Positions 8,079 to 16,753 of a stretch of 64,000 nt of DNA are shown piece after piece (position 1 is the stretch's first letter; the number at the start of each line of letters is the position of its first letter). The notes under the pieces were generated by a model. That model searched no databases. It was given only the letters and a program-made list of their open reading frames with translations, and was not told the origin of the DNA. The translations under genes were made by a program, and so were the position numbers. Source of the stretch: G963422445 sp963422445 (GTDB taxonomy: Bacteria > Pseudomonadota > Alphaproteobacteria > Thalassobaculales > Thalassobaculaceae); contig OY729512.2 in the NCBI GenBank assembly GCA_963422445.2, positions 4,092,001 to 4,156,000 on the forward strand, given 5' to 3'.

Positions 8079-9278
8079 TCAAAGGCTTTCTCCGATGTCG
8101 TGCGGAGGCGTCCCGACGATCCTAGTGTAAATCTCCGGATCCGTCGCACCTTCGCTCGCGATCACCAACACATCCGATGTCGGACCGAGCTCCACGGCCT
8201 CCGTTGCCATCGGATTGGATCGAACCGCGATCAGTCCCGCCAGTCCGGCGGCGCCGGACTCACCGGCCACCAGGGGTGTTTCTCCGGTGGCGAGAGACCG
8301 CATGGCGTCCTGCGCGAAGCTGTCGGTGATGGTCAGGAACGCGTCGGCGCCGGTATCGAGAATGGACCAGGCCAGAGGTGAGATTTCGCCGGCCGACAAG
8401 CAGGCCATGACACTGTCGAGCGATCCCCGGGCGGGCGCCGGGTGGCCTTGCAGGACACTCTGATACAGGCCGTCCGCTTCATGGGGTTCGACCACGATCA
8501 GATACGGTCTCGCCGAACCGAGGTCTTGCCAAAGTGGTGCGAGCACGGCGCCAGCGAGGCCACCGACACCGGCTTGTACAAAGATATGACTTGGCTGCCG
8601 GCTGTCCATCTGGGCCATGATTTCAGCCATGATGACGGTGTAGCCCTGCATGACCCATGACGGGATTTCGGTGTAACCGGGCCAGGCCGTGTCCGAAACC
8701 ACGGCCCAGCCGTTGCGTTCCGCATCCTTGGCACAACCGCGCACCGCATCGTCGTAAACGCCGTTGACCCTCACAATGTCCGCGCCATAGCGGGCAATGG
8801 CCTGTTCGCGTCCCTGGCTGACATGCTCATGGAGATAAATGATGCAGCGGGCGCCTGCGAGCCCGGCAGCCCATGCGACGGCGCGGCCGTGGTTGCCGTC
8901 CGTCGCGCAGCACAGTGTAACCCTGGCTGCCCGGTCTTTGATCCGGCCGCCTGCGAGGTCGTCGACCGTGGCGCCGGTCTCGTATTCCAGGACACGGAAC
9001 ACGCCATAAGCGCCGCCCAGTGCCTTGAAGCTGTTCAGGGTAAACCGTCGTCCCTCGTGCTTGACACGCAACCCGGCAATGCCGAAGCGGGCTGCCTGAT
9101 CCGGGAGATCGACGAGTGGTGTCGGCGCGTAACCCGGCCAGCGGGCAATCGTTTCGTGAGCGGCCTGACGCTGCGATCGATCGATCACGATCTGCTGCCG
9201 GGATCCGTAAACGACGTTACGGTCACAGCGCGGGTTGAGGTGGAGACGCAGGTCCAGTGTAACCAGAGGCCATGTCAT
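8079..9278 (-). CDS. dpaL: Diaminopropionate ammonia-lyase (PLP, fold type II)
   Basis: A ~399-residue PLP enzyme of the threonine dehydratase/tryptophan synthase beta family that converts 2,3-diaminopropionate to pyruvate and ammonia. The PLP Lys sits in LNSFKALGGAYGVFR, the substrate loop in CCATDGNHGRAVAW, and the Gly-rich phosphate loop in VQAGVGGLAGAVLAP. ATG 9278 (MTWPLV) is preferred; a TTG at 9314 would add 12 residues, and neither has a strong Shine-Dalgarno. In E. coli the homolog ygeX belongs to a purine catabolic gene cluster, so pairing with puuE supports a ureide or nitrogen-salvage role. Element A1 lies just upstream and may have separated it from its promoter. Confidence 0.88.
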   Translation of the reverse strand: MTWPLVTLDLRLHLNPRCDRNVVYGSRQQIVIDRSQRQAAHETIARWPGYAPTPLVDLPDQAARFGIAGLRVKHEGRRFTLNSFKALGGAYGVFRVLEYETGATVDDLAGGRIKDRAARVTLCCATDGNHGRAVAWAAGLAGARCIIYLHEHVSQGREQAIARYGADIVRVNGVYDDAVRGCAKDAERNGWAVVSDTAWPGYTEIPSWVMQGYTVIMAEIMAQMDSRQPSHIFVQAGVGGLAGAVLAPLWQDLGSARPYLIVVEPHEADGLYQSVLQGHPAPARGSLDSVMACLSAGEISPLAWSILDTGADAFLTITDSFAQDAMRSLATGETPLVAGESGAAGLAGLIAVRSNPMATEAVELGPTSDVLVIASEGATDPEIYTRIVGTPPHDIGESL

Positions 9279-9421
9279 GGCTTCAAGACTACCGGCGAGC
9301 CGTTGAAACGGCAAGCCGTACCGCTCATAATTGCAAGCGTTCGACTGATGGGCGATGTCAAGACGGGTGACTGAGAATCCTGTGAGGGTGGTTCTGGCAT
9401 GGCGAAGAAGGACTTATAGAA

Positions 9422-10917
9422 GAGCTTCTTGCAAAATTGCCGGCCCGACCGGTTTTTTGCCTTCTCGAGGCTGATTTTGTTGTCGAGGGCCTGGGTTTCG
9501 GAGCACCCCGTGGTCTGTTGTGTTTTCACAATAACAAGATACCGAGGTGGTGACCCCGATGACCCTTGGCTCGACCCTATTCGATCTCTGGCACCGATTT
9601 CAAGGGGACCTTTTCCCTGCGTTGGCCGAGGCGGTCGGTCCTCTCCTCGAGACGCACAAGCGCTTCGTGACAGCTCTCGATCTCGTCAAGGTGGAGGGCT
9701 TCGTCGATGAGGTGTGGACCGGTCCGGGTCGGCCCCGGGAGGATCGCCGGGCACTGGCCCGTGGCGTCATCGCCAAGGCGGTGTGGGATCTGCCGACGAC
9801 CCGCCACCTGATCGACAGGCTCAAGGTGGACCCGACGTTGTGCCGACTGTGCGGCTGGTCGCGTGTCGCGGAGATCCCGAGTGAAGCGACGTTTTCGCGG
9901 GCGTTTGCCGAATGGTCGCAGTCCCGTCTTCCGGAGAGGATGCACGCGGCTCTGGTTGCAGAGACACTGGACGATGCGCTCATCGGCCACGTGTCGAGGG
10001 ACCCGACGGCCATCGAGGCCGGGAGACGCCGGCCCCGACGCCGAAGGCCGGGACGCCGAACCGCAAGCGCGGCCGGCCCCGCAAGGGCGCGGAGAGGACG
10101 AAGGAGCCTGGGCGTCTCGAACGGCAAGCGAACGGGATGGATCTCGATGAGATGCTCGACGCGCTGCCGAAGGTCTGCGATCACGGGGCAAAGAAGACTG
10201 CCAAGGGGGTCCTGGAGGCCTGGCGCGGTTACAAGCTGCATATCGACACAGCAGACTGCGGGGTGCCGCTGAGGACCGTTCTCACCGCGGCATCCGTCCA
10301 TGACAGCCAGGTCGCGATCCCGCTGGCGATGATGACAGCCGGGCGTGTGACCAATCTCTACGATCTCATGGACGCGGCCTATGATGCCAGGGAGATCTAC
10401 CAGATGAGCGAACGGCTTGGCCATGTGCCGATCATCGATGTCAATCCGCGCCGGGACAAGGACCTCAAGGAGGAGCGAGACCGGGAGGTCCGGGCCCGGC
10501 GTGCAATAGGCCATGTCGATCCCGAGACCGTGCGGTTCCGGTTCCGGTCCGGTGTCGAGAGGACCAACGCCCGCCTCAAGGATGAGTTTGGCGGGCGCCA
10601 TGTCCGCGTCCGTGGACATTCCAGGGTCGCCTGCCATCTCATGTTCGGCATCCTGGCCCTGGCGGCTGACCCGTTGATACGTCTCGCCGCCCCATAGCGC
10701 GGCTCCGACAACGCATGCCGACCCTTCGCGGCCCTCTCGAAGAGAGTGGCCCGGAGAGGCGTGTCCCGATGTCCACAAAGGTCCCTGTTTGTTCTCATCA
10801 TCTCTGATGAGACACTGAGAATCCATGGATTCCGACCTCCAGGTGCAGAGGTGACCGGGCTCAACCGACCGATCCGGGCTCACCGGACCCTGGGGACAGG
10901 AATTTTGCAAGAGGTTC
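9422..10917 (+). mobile_element. Element A1 (DDE-transposase IS, ~1.5 kb)
   Basis: Terminal inverted repeats GAGCTTCTTGCAAAATT (left) and, inverted, GAACCTCTTGCAAAATT (right) enclose 1,496 bp, flanked by the 4-bp duplication AGAA (9418-9421 and 10918-10921). The transposase gene has one frameshift. A2 and A3 are near-identical siblings. The insertion lies between dpaL and the end of IS1595 remnant J2. Confidence 0.9.
9559..10697 (+). pseudogene. Transposase of A1, single-base frameshift
   Basis: Same gene as in A2 and A3, with a strong upstream SD-like GAGGTGGTGACCCCG before ATG 9559. The N-terminal DNA-binding region (WTGPGRPREDRRALARGVI) and C-terminal DDE core (ERTNARLKDEFGGRH) are present but in different frames. 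At 10018-10020 A1 has GAGGCCGGG where A2 has GAGGCCCGGG; this one-base loss breaks the frame after DPTAIEA. The total is 1,139 bp against 1,140 bp in the intact copies. Confidence 0.9.
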
Positions 10918-10927
10918 AGAAAACAAA

Positions 10928-11207
10928 GGGGATTATATCGGATAGTCACATTCCGACTGTCAGCCGCGAGGTTTGCGCCGAACATTGACCGGGCGAAGGA
11001 ACACGCTACGGACCTGTTCCAGGGACACGCCCGGCATGTTGTATTCCTTCTCCCGCTCCGCCTTCGGCGTCTGGTAGTCCTGGTCGGGGAGCGTGATCGT
11101 GCGTGGCTTCGAAAGCTTGCGGCGCTTGCGCATCTTGTCGGTCATCAGTCTGCCGCATGTGCGGCCGTCAGTGGTTTGGATTCCATTTTTCTTCCCTGGA
11201 TTCCACT
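10928..11207 (-). mobile_element. IS1595-like end remnant J2
   Basis: The end GGGGATTATATCGGATAGTC at 10928-10947 resembles the J terminus. It encloses a short passenger ORF (10960-11145) and the tail of an upstream frame ending at 11146. The remainder, where a transposase would be expected, is cut off by element B1 at 11208, and no transposase continuation is seen beyond B1 at 12054. Confidence 0.55.
10960..11145 (-). CDS. Small basic protein, probable IS1595 passenger
   Basis: A 61-residue Lys/Arg-rich peptide with a central LPDQDYQTPKAEREKEYNMP and a C-terminal FLRPVNVRRK. From memory, short ORFs of this general shape (a PxKAE...DMPG...FFRP pattern) accompany IS1595-type transposases; I cannot verify this here. 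Its ATG overlaps the stop of the frame upstream (TGATG), implying coupling. It ends close to the IS1595-like terminus at 10928, consistent with a passenger at the element's 3' end. Function unknown. Confidence 0.5.
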   Translation of the reverse strand: MTDKMRKRRKLSKPRTITLPDQDYQTPKAEREKEYNMPGVSLEQVRSVFLRPVNVRRKPRG

Positions 11208-11980
11208 AGATAGTGTCGTCACGAAATACCAACCCAGAGCGCCAGACACCGAATTTGCACCGCGGCAAGGAACGATGCGGCATTCTTGGCGTATCGCGTG
11301 GCAATCCCACGCCAACGCTTGAGCCACAGAAACGCGTTCTCCACCAAATGCCGGTGCCGGTAGAGATGGACATCATACGCTCTGGGGTGCTTGCGGTTGC
11401 GCTTCGGCGGAACCACTGGAATGACTCCATGCTCCTCACAATAAGACAGGATGGCATTCGTGTCATAGGCCTTGTCCGCCAACAAATACTCGGCATCTAT
11501 CCCTTCAATCAGCTCGACCGCTTGACTGCAATCTGCTGCCGTCCCCTCGGTCACCAACACCCGCACCGGCATCCCATGCGCGTCCACAGCCAGGTGCAGC
11601 GTCGTGTTCAGCCCCCTTTTGTGCGACCCATCGCCTGATTGCCACCGACCGCACCGCTCGCATGGGGATGGACCTTGAGATGACTGGCGTCAATCATCAG
11701 CCATTCATAGTCCGGCTCATCCACCAGAGGCTCCAGCAACGCCCCCAGAGCCCCTTGTCCCGCCAGCGACAGAACCGACGATGGGTATTTTCCAGTCTCC
11801 ATAGTCTGGCGGCACATCACGCCAGGGAGCGCCGGTACGCAGAATCCAGAAGATCGCATTAATGAACCGTCGATTATCCTGCGCCACCCCACCCCAACGT
11901 CCCGCCCGGCCAGGCAGATGAGACTCCAACAACAGCCAGACCCTGTCCGAAATGTCGTGACGCCGATGAGCCAATCCCAT
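11206..11980 (-). pseudogene. IS5-family transposase of B1, several frame breaks
   Basis: ATG 11980 follows GGAGGCGACTC. The N-terminal domain (HDISDRVWLLLESHLPGRAG) and NAIFWILRTGAPWRD are typical of IS5. The frame then breaks at GACTGGAAAATACCC (one A fewer than B2), at CTCTGGGGGCG (shared with B2) and at the AAAAGGGGGCTGA site after NQAMGRTK (shared with B2). Catalytic parts are visible in separate frames: WLMIDASHLKVH, LLADKAYDTNA and the C-terminal VENAFLWLKRWRG. The break at AAAAGGGGG may be programmed; the others look like decay. Confidence 0.8.
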
Positions 11981-12053
11981 GAGTCGCCTCCAGGAACCAT
12001 CGAGTGAGTTCGACAGATAGGACAGATAAACATCACTCATGACGACACTATCT
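11208..12053 (-). mobile_element. IS5-like element B1
   Basis: 846 bp bounded by AGATAGTGTCGTCA inverted ends with the 3-bp duplication ACT at 11205-11207 and 12054-12056. The same length and ends recur in B2 (38855-39700), in the opposite orientation. The insertion truncated J2. Confidence 0.88.
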
Positions 12054-12206
12054 ACTACACATGGGCTGCCAACTCGCAGAGGAAGCCGGTGCAATCCTTG
12101 TTGAAATCGATGGTCTTTCTCACCCCGCCATGACCGTAATCTCGAAAAGACCAGTTTATTGACAGTCTGCAGATCCAGACTTGGGGGTGATGCTTGGAGC
12201 ATGGGA

Positions 12207-12434
12207 ATGCCGATGTTCGAAGTCGAGAAAAATCCGGACCATGCGGACTTCTTTCGAGATCTCAGCGTCCTGTATCGCCAGCATATGCAGGAAAGGATCG
12301 CTGCGACCAAAAAACTTCTTCCCATGCTCCTGGATAAAAACTTCCCATTCCAGGATAAGCTGAGAGCCGATCTCGAAGACAGATTGTGGGAACTCGTTGC
12401 CTACCTTGAGGAAAAACCGGGCCCACAGACTTGA
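12207..12434 (+). CDS. Small hypothetical protein, helical and charged
   Basis: A 75-residue ORF (ATG 12207; GGAG at 12196-12199 gives a 7-nt spacer; another ATG at 12201 is in frame). The peptide is rich in alternating Lys/Glu/Asp and Leu (DHADFFRDLSVLYRQHMQER, later LEDRLWELVAYLEE), suggesting two or three amphipathic helices and a cytoplasmic location. No family is recognised. It lies between B1 and the monooxygenase gene, which converges on it. Codon use looks like that of the host genes, but it may still be a fragment. Confidence 0.45.
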   Translation: MPMFEVEKNPDHADFFRDLSVLYRQHMQERIAATKKLLPMLLDKNFPFQDKLRADLEDRLWELVAYLEEKPGPQT

Positions 12435-12584
12435 GTAGCAATGCAGCGGGGGCAGAGATTGTGAGTCAGGGAGATTGGCTGTGGAGCTACAGGTACCGCG
12501 ACCGTCAGCGTTCGCGCAGGATCCTGCAGGCAACGATCCTGACCGGTACTCGAAGGCATTCCGCAATGTCTACGAGCCCCGAAG

Positions 12585-14288
12585 TCACGGATCAACCCGG
12601 TCGTCTCGCCCCGTCAACTCGGCATCCGGTTCAGGCTGAGACCGTCTCCCGGTCATGACGAAACCTTCATAATCGGCAGCCACGACCGCCTCGCATTTCT
12701 GCTTGTAGGCATGAACACCGCCAACATACGGCATGAACACCCGCGGTTTGCCGGGAATATTGGCCCCCATATACCAGGAGTTCGCTTGTGGATAGAGTGT
12801 CGCATTGGCAACGTCCGCAGTGTGATGGACCCAGTCCTCTTGCGCCTCCCCGGTTGCCGTAATCCGGCTCTTGCCGTGTTCGCGCATATGTTTAAGGCAA
12901 TCGGCAATCCAGTCGACATGCATCTCAATCGACAGGATCATCTGGCTCTTGACTCCCGGGCTCTGCGGACCCGTCACCATGAACATGTTGGGAAGGCCGG
13001 CTACCATGATCCCGAGATACGTTCGCGGTCCGCCCTCCCACTGATCTTCCAGCGTCACGCCATTCCTGACCCTGATGTCGATCTCGCGCATTGTTCCCGT
13101 CATCGCGTCGAAGCCGGTGGCGAATACGATCGCATCAAGTTCATAGTCTGCATCTGTCGTGCGGACGCCTGTCGGAGTGATTTCCTGAATCGGCGCCTTG
13201 CGGACATCGACCAGCGCGACATGTGGTTTGTTGAAGGTTTCGTAGTAATTCGTATCGAGAATCAGGCGTTTGGTGCCGATCGGATGATTATCGGGGCAGA
13301 GGGTTTCGGCAGTGACCGAATCCTTGACGGTGGTACGGATCTTCTCTCGAACGAATTCCGATGCGGTTTCGTTCGCCTCGTTGTTTAGCAACAGATCCTT
13401 GTATGAGAAAAGGTAGCTGATGCTGCCGCCCTCTTGCCATTTTGCCTCGTACTGCGCCTGCCGTTCCGCCTCACTCGCGTTCATGGCTGTTTTGACCGGT
13501 GCCGGATACCCGGCGATCCCGAACGGCGTATTATAGGCAGCGCGGCGCCGTGACGGATACTCCCGTTTGTGTTGCGCTGCCTTCTCCGGATCAAGCGGGG
13601 CATTGCGGGCCGGCAGACTGAAATTGGCGGTCCTCTGGAACACCGTCAGATGTTTCGCCTGCGCCGCGATATGCGGGATCGATTGCACGCCGGACGAGCC
13701 GGTCCCGATGATACCGACACGCAACCCAGTGAAATCCACGCCGTCCTTCGGCCACAGGCCGGTGTGATACCAGCGGCCCTCATAGCGGTCGATGCCGGAA
13801 AACTCCGGCCATCGCGGCGTCGACAGGTTGCCGGTCGCCATGATGCAGACCGGCGCGGTCACTGTCTCGCCGTCCTCGGTCGCGACAGTCCAGAACCCGG
13901 TGTCTTCATCGAAAACCGCCGTCTTGATACGGGTCTCAAGCTGAACGTCACGCATAAGATCGAAACGCTCGGCAACATGATCGATATATTTGAGGATTTC
14001 CGGCTGGGTACCGTATCGCTCCGGCCAATTCCATTCCTGTTGCAGGTCTTCATCAAAAGAATAGGAGTATTCCATGCTTTCGACGTCACACCGGCATCCC
14101 GGGTAACGGTTCCAGAACCAGGTGCCGCCGACCCCGTCGCCGGCTTCGTAGGCACGGACCCTGAACCCGAGTTGCCGCAACCGATAGATGGCGTATAGAC
14201 CGGCTAGACCGGCTCCGACAATGATCACATCGTGGTCGGCATTACCGCCATGACAGAACAAGCCTGTCCGTATGGTCGCGTCGGGCAT
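12585..14288 (-). CDS. Flavin monooxygenase, Baeyer-Villiger type
   Basis: A 567-residue class B flavoprotein. The FAD Rossmann motif is at residues ~20-30 (IIVGAGLAGLYAIYRL), the NADPH motif in VGIIGTGSSGVQS, and the Baeyer-Villiger fingerprint FxGxxxHxxxW appears as YEGRWYHTGLWP. The conserved FATGFD is present. Such enzymes insert oxygen next to a ketone (cyclohexanone, phenylacetone or steroid type) using NADPH and O2; the substrate is unknown. ATG 14288 has a good GGGAGGGATC site. It is transcribed away from DUF1244 in the same leftward series; no obvious alcohol dehydrogenase or esterase partner is beside it. Confidence 0.9.
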   Translation of the reverse strand: MPDATIRTGLFCHGGNADHDVIIVGAGLAGLYAIYRLRQLGFRVRAYEAGDGVGGTWFWNRYPGCRCDVESMEYSYSFDEDLQQEWNWPERYGTQPEILKYIDHVAERFDLMRDVQLETRIKTAVFDEDTGFWTVATEDGETVTAPVCIMATGNLSTPRWPEFSGIDRYEGRWYHTGLWPKDGVDFTGLRVGIIGTGSSGVQSIPHIAAQAKHLTVFQRTANFSLPARNAPLDPEKAAQHKREYPSRRRAAYNTPFGIAGYPAPVKTAMNASEAERQAQYEAKWQEGGSISYLFSYKDLLLNNEANETASEFVREKIRTTVKDSVTAETLCPDNHPIGTKRLILDTNYYETFNKPHVALVDVRKAPIQEITPTGVRTTDADYELDAIVFATGFDAMTGTMREIDIRVRNGVTLEDQWEGGPRTYLGIMVAGLPNMFMVTGPQSPGVKSQMILSIEMHVDWIADCLKHMREHGKSRITATGEAQEDWVHHTADVANATLYPQANSWYMGANIPGKPRVFMPYVGGVHAYKQKCEAVVAADYEGFVMTGRRSQPEPDAELTGRDDRVDP

Positions 14289-14370
14289 GATCCCTCCCCT
14301 TCAAATTTAGGTCGGACCATCAGAGTCCAGATGGCGGGTTTCCCGGCAGCGACGGGACGGCTGTCGCCGA

Positions 14371-14688
14371 TCAGTGACCTTTGTGGCTTGCATTGAAGAC
14401 CTGTTGCCGCTCGAGCGTCGCTTCGGTCTGATACCGCGCTTTCCAGTCGGAATAGGGCATCCCGTAAATGATCTCCCGAGCTTCCTCGTAATTGAGGTCT
14501 TTGCCCTTGTCCTCGGCCGCCGCGCGATACCATTTGGACAGGCAATTGCGGCAGAACCCGGCTAGGTTCATGAGATCGATGTTCTGGACGTCCTTGCGCT
14601 CGTCGAGATGGGTGACCAGGCGGCGAAAAGCCGCAGCCTCAAGTTCCAGGCGGGTCTGATCGTCGAATCTGTCGGCAGGATTGGCCAT
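14371..14688 (-). CDS. DUF1244 family protein
   Basis: A 105-residue protein matching the DUF1244 family of Proteobacteria: a helical core with FRRLVTHLDERKDVQNIDL, then MNLAGFCRNCLSKWYRAAAE, whose two Cys form a conserved CRNC. ATG 14688 has GGAG with a 7-nt spacer. No biochemical function is established for the family. Leftward neighbours are the monooxygenase (82 bp downstream) and the carboxylate-amine ligase upstream. Confidence 0.88.
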   Translation of the reverse strand: MANPADRFDDQTRLELEAAAFRRLVTHLDERKDVQNIDLMNLAGFCRNCLSKWYRAAAEDKGKDLNYEEAREIIYGMPYSDWKARYQTEATLERQQVFNASHKGH

Positions 14689-14763
14689 GGGGTGACTCCG
14701 CTCTCCCTGATCTGAACAACCAGACTTCGGTGTCTGTCAGAACAGGATAAACCGCGGCCGCGG

Positions 14764-15900
14764 TCACGGCAAGTCGGCGACACTTTCAGTGACCAGCATA
14801 TCGACGACAGCCTTCAATGCGTCGGCATTGCTCGCACCGCCGGCTAGCGCCTCGGCATAGACGCGGCGCTGCCAATGGGCACTGGTCCCACGCGCCAGAA
14901 TCTCGCGCGTGCGCAGCAGATCGTCGACACAGCCAAGTTCTTCGGCGTCGGGCATTGTCAGTTCGATGAGTTCGTCGAGCAGATCCGGATACGGCACCAT
15001 GGCGCCGCGGCCAAAATCGATCAGCCCTTCATCGATACCATAACGCTGGGCCCGCCACCGATTTTCGGCAATCAGCATCTGGACGTAGTCGCGCCATCTC
15101 TGGTTCAGGCGGCGCAATCGATACAGCATATGAATGATGGATTGGAACAAAGCTGCGATCGCGACGGCGTCCTCATGGCGAGTACAGACATCGCATATCC
15201 GCATTTCCATGGTCGGGAAGCGTGACGATGGTCGGATATCCCACCATATCTTGCTGGTATCCTCGATCACGCCGGCCCCCACGAGGGCATCGATGTGACG
15301 CTGGTATTCGGCCCAACTCGAAAAAGCCGCCGGAAGGCCGGTGCGGGGAAGATTGTCGAAGATGGTGAGGCGGTAAGACGCAAGGCCGGTGTCATTTCCC
15401 CGCCAGTACGGGCTCGACGTACTCAAGGCGAGCAAGTGCGGCAGGAAATAGGTCGCCTGGTTCATCAGATCGAGGCGCAGGTCTTCGTTCACGATGCAGA
15501 CATGGATATGCATGCCGCAGATCACCATGCGACGCGCCACGCCCTGAAGATCCCGGGCCAGCCCGATGTAGCGGTCGAGTTCGGTCAGTCTCTGGTCGGC
15601 CCACTGGGCCGAAGGATGTGTCGATGCGGCGATCAGGCCAAGACCTGCGTCGCTCGCACTGTCGGCCACGGTGCGGCGGAGCCGCTGCAGATCTGTGCGG
15701 ACCTCCGCGGTCGTCTCGCAAACCCGTGTGCCGACCTCGATCTGGGATTGCAGGAATTCCGTTGTCACTTGCAACCCGAGACGATCGCGACACCGATCAA
15801 TGACGGAATCCGGTCTTTCACGGATCAGACCGCGGCTGTCCAGGTCGATCAGCAGATACTCTTCTTCGACGCCAATCGTGAAATCTTTCGCTTGTCCCAT
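14764..15900 (-). CDS. ybdK: Carboxylate-amine ligase, GCS2 family (YbdK-like)
   Basis: A 378-residue ATP-grasp-like glutamate-cysteine ligase type 2 family protein. It has the N-terminal FTIGVEEEYLLID, CGMHIHVCI and IWWDIRPSSRFPTMEMRICD, all typical. E. coli YbdK has weak glutamate-cysteine ligase activity; many members are of unknown physiological substrate. ATG 15900 (MGQAKDFTIG) fits the family; a longer in-frame extension would run into the amidohydrolase gene. The stop of the upstream gene ends just two bases before this ATG, so the two are coupled and may process gamma-glutamyl compounds together. Confidence 0.88.
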   Translation of the reverse strand: MGQAKDFTIGVEEEYLLIDLDSRGLIRERPDSVIDRCRDRLGLQVTTEFLQSQIEVGTRVCETTAEVRTDLQRLRRTVADSASDAGLGLIAASTHPSAQWADQRLTELDRYIGLARDLQGVARRMVICGMHIHVCIVNEDLRLDLMNQATYFLPHLLALSTSSPYWRGNDTGLASYRLTIFDNLPRTGLPAAFSSWAEYQRHIDALVGAGVIEDTSKIWWDIRPSSRFPTMEMRICDVCTRHEDAVAIAALFQSIIHMLYRLRRLNQRWRDYVQMLIAENRWRAQRYGIDEGLIDFGRGAMVPYPDLLDELIELTMPDAEELGCVDDLLRTREILARGTSAHWQRRVYAEALAGGASNADALKAVVDMLVTESVADLP

Positions 15901-15901
15901 G

Positions 15902-16684
15902 TCAGGCAACCTGCCGCGGTGTGGAAATTTGCGTATCAAGAACCCCGGCGAGCACATCGCCGAATCGCGCAGCCCATGCCCTGGCGCCGGCCTGAAACTC
16001 GATCCGGTCCTGCCGGAACTCGACACCGACATGCAGCAGGTCCAGTCTCCCGGTATGATATGCTGTCGTGTAACCAGTACGGTCCCGCCCCGAATAGGGC
16101 AGGTTATCCCCAACCGAAATTCCGGCATCCGCCGACAGCGCCTCGATTATCGGGCCCGCTAGCCGGTCGTCGTCGCGCCACAATATGCCGATATCCCACG
16201 GCCTGAAAACGCCTTCGATAACCGGCGTAAAACTATGCAGCGCAACCAGAACCGGGTTATACCCGCCTGCCCGCATTTCGGTGATTCGTTCAGTGATCGC
16301 CTGATGATAGGGCTCGAAGATCTCGACTTCCCGCGCCAGACGGTCGCTTTCCGAGATCGTGCTGTTTGCCGGCACCACGGTGTGGTCGGAAATTTCCGGA
16401 ATCGAATCCGGAGAGCCCGGTTTTCGGTTACAATCAATCACCAGTCTCGAATAGTTCGCCGTGATGAGGGTCGCCCGAAACCGTTCAGAGAGACATTCGG
16501 CGACCGCGGCGATACCAATGTCATACGCAACATGACGCCGCATTTCGTTGGGCGGTACGACAAGCCCGTTCAAGACCTGCGGTACGACAACGCCATTATG
16601 GTCGGACGTGAAGAGAAGTACCGAGTTCGCATCCGGGTTGCGCACCGAGAACGGTGGCGGATCGTCGGGTCCCAGAAGTGGCAT
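15902..16684 (-). CDS. N-formylglutamate amidohydrolase family protein
   Basis: A 260-residue zinc hydrolase of the N-formylglutamate deformylase superfamily. Visible signatures are LLFTSDHNGVVVP near residue 25 (HutG-type proteins have a His/Glu metal pair there), SRLVIDCNRKPGSPDSI, VALHSFTP and LLHVGVEFRQDRI. HutG ends histidine degradation, but no hut genes are present; members paired with a GCS2 ligase probably act on other N-acyl or gamma-glutamyl substrates. ATG 16684 has GGAG with a 6-nt spacer. The pairing with the ligase is tight. Confidence 0.85.
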   Translation of the reverse strand: MPLLGPDDPPPFSVRNPDANSVLLFTSDHNGVVVPQVLNGLVVPPNEMRRHVAYDIGIAAVAECLSERFRATLITANYSRLVIDCNRKPGSPDSIPEISDHTVVPANSTISESDRLAREVEIFEPYHQAITERITEMRAGGYNPVLVALHSFTPVIEGVFRPWDIGILWRDDDRLAGPIIEALSADAGISVGDNLPYSGRDRTGYTTAYHTGRLDLLHVGVEFRQDRIEFQAGARAWAARFGDVLAGVLDTQISTPRQVA

Positions 16685-16753
16685 ATATTTTACTCCGGTG
16701 CGTGATGCTGCGGCATCGGGGCGTTCTGAGCCGAAGCTGGTCAGAATAAGTCG

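Noticed and set aside
9600..10985. Long minus-strand frames opposite A1 and A2 (9600-10985 and 19655-20989)
   Set aside because: They mirror the transposase on the other strand and recur only because A recurs; GC-rich coding DNA often leaves the opposite strand open.
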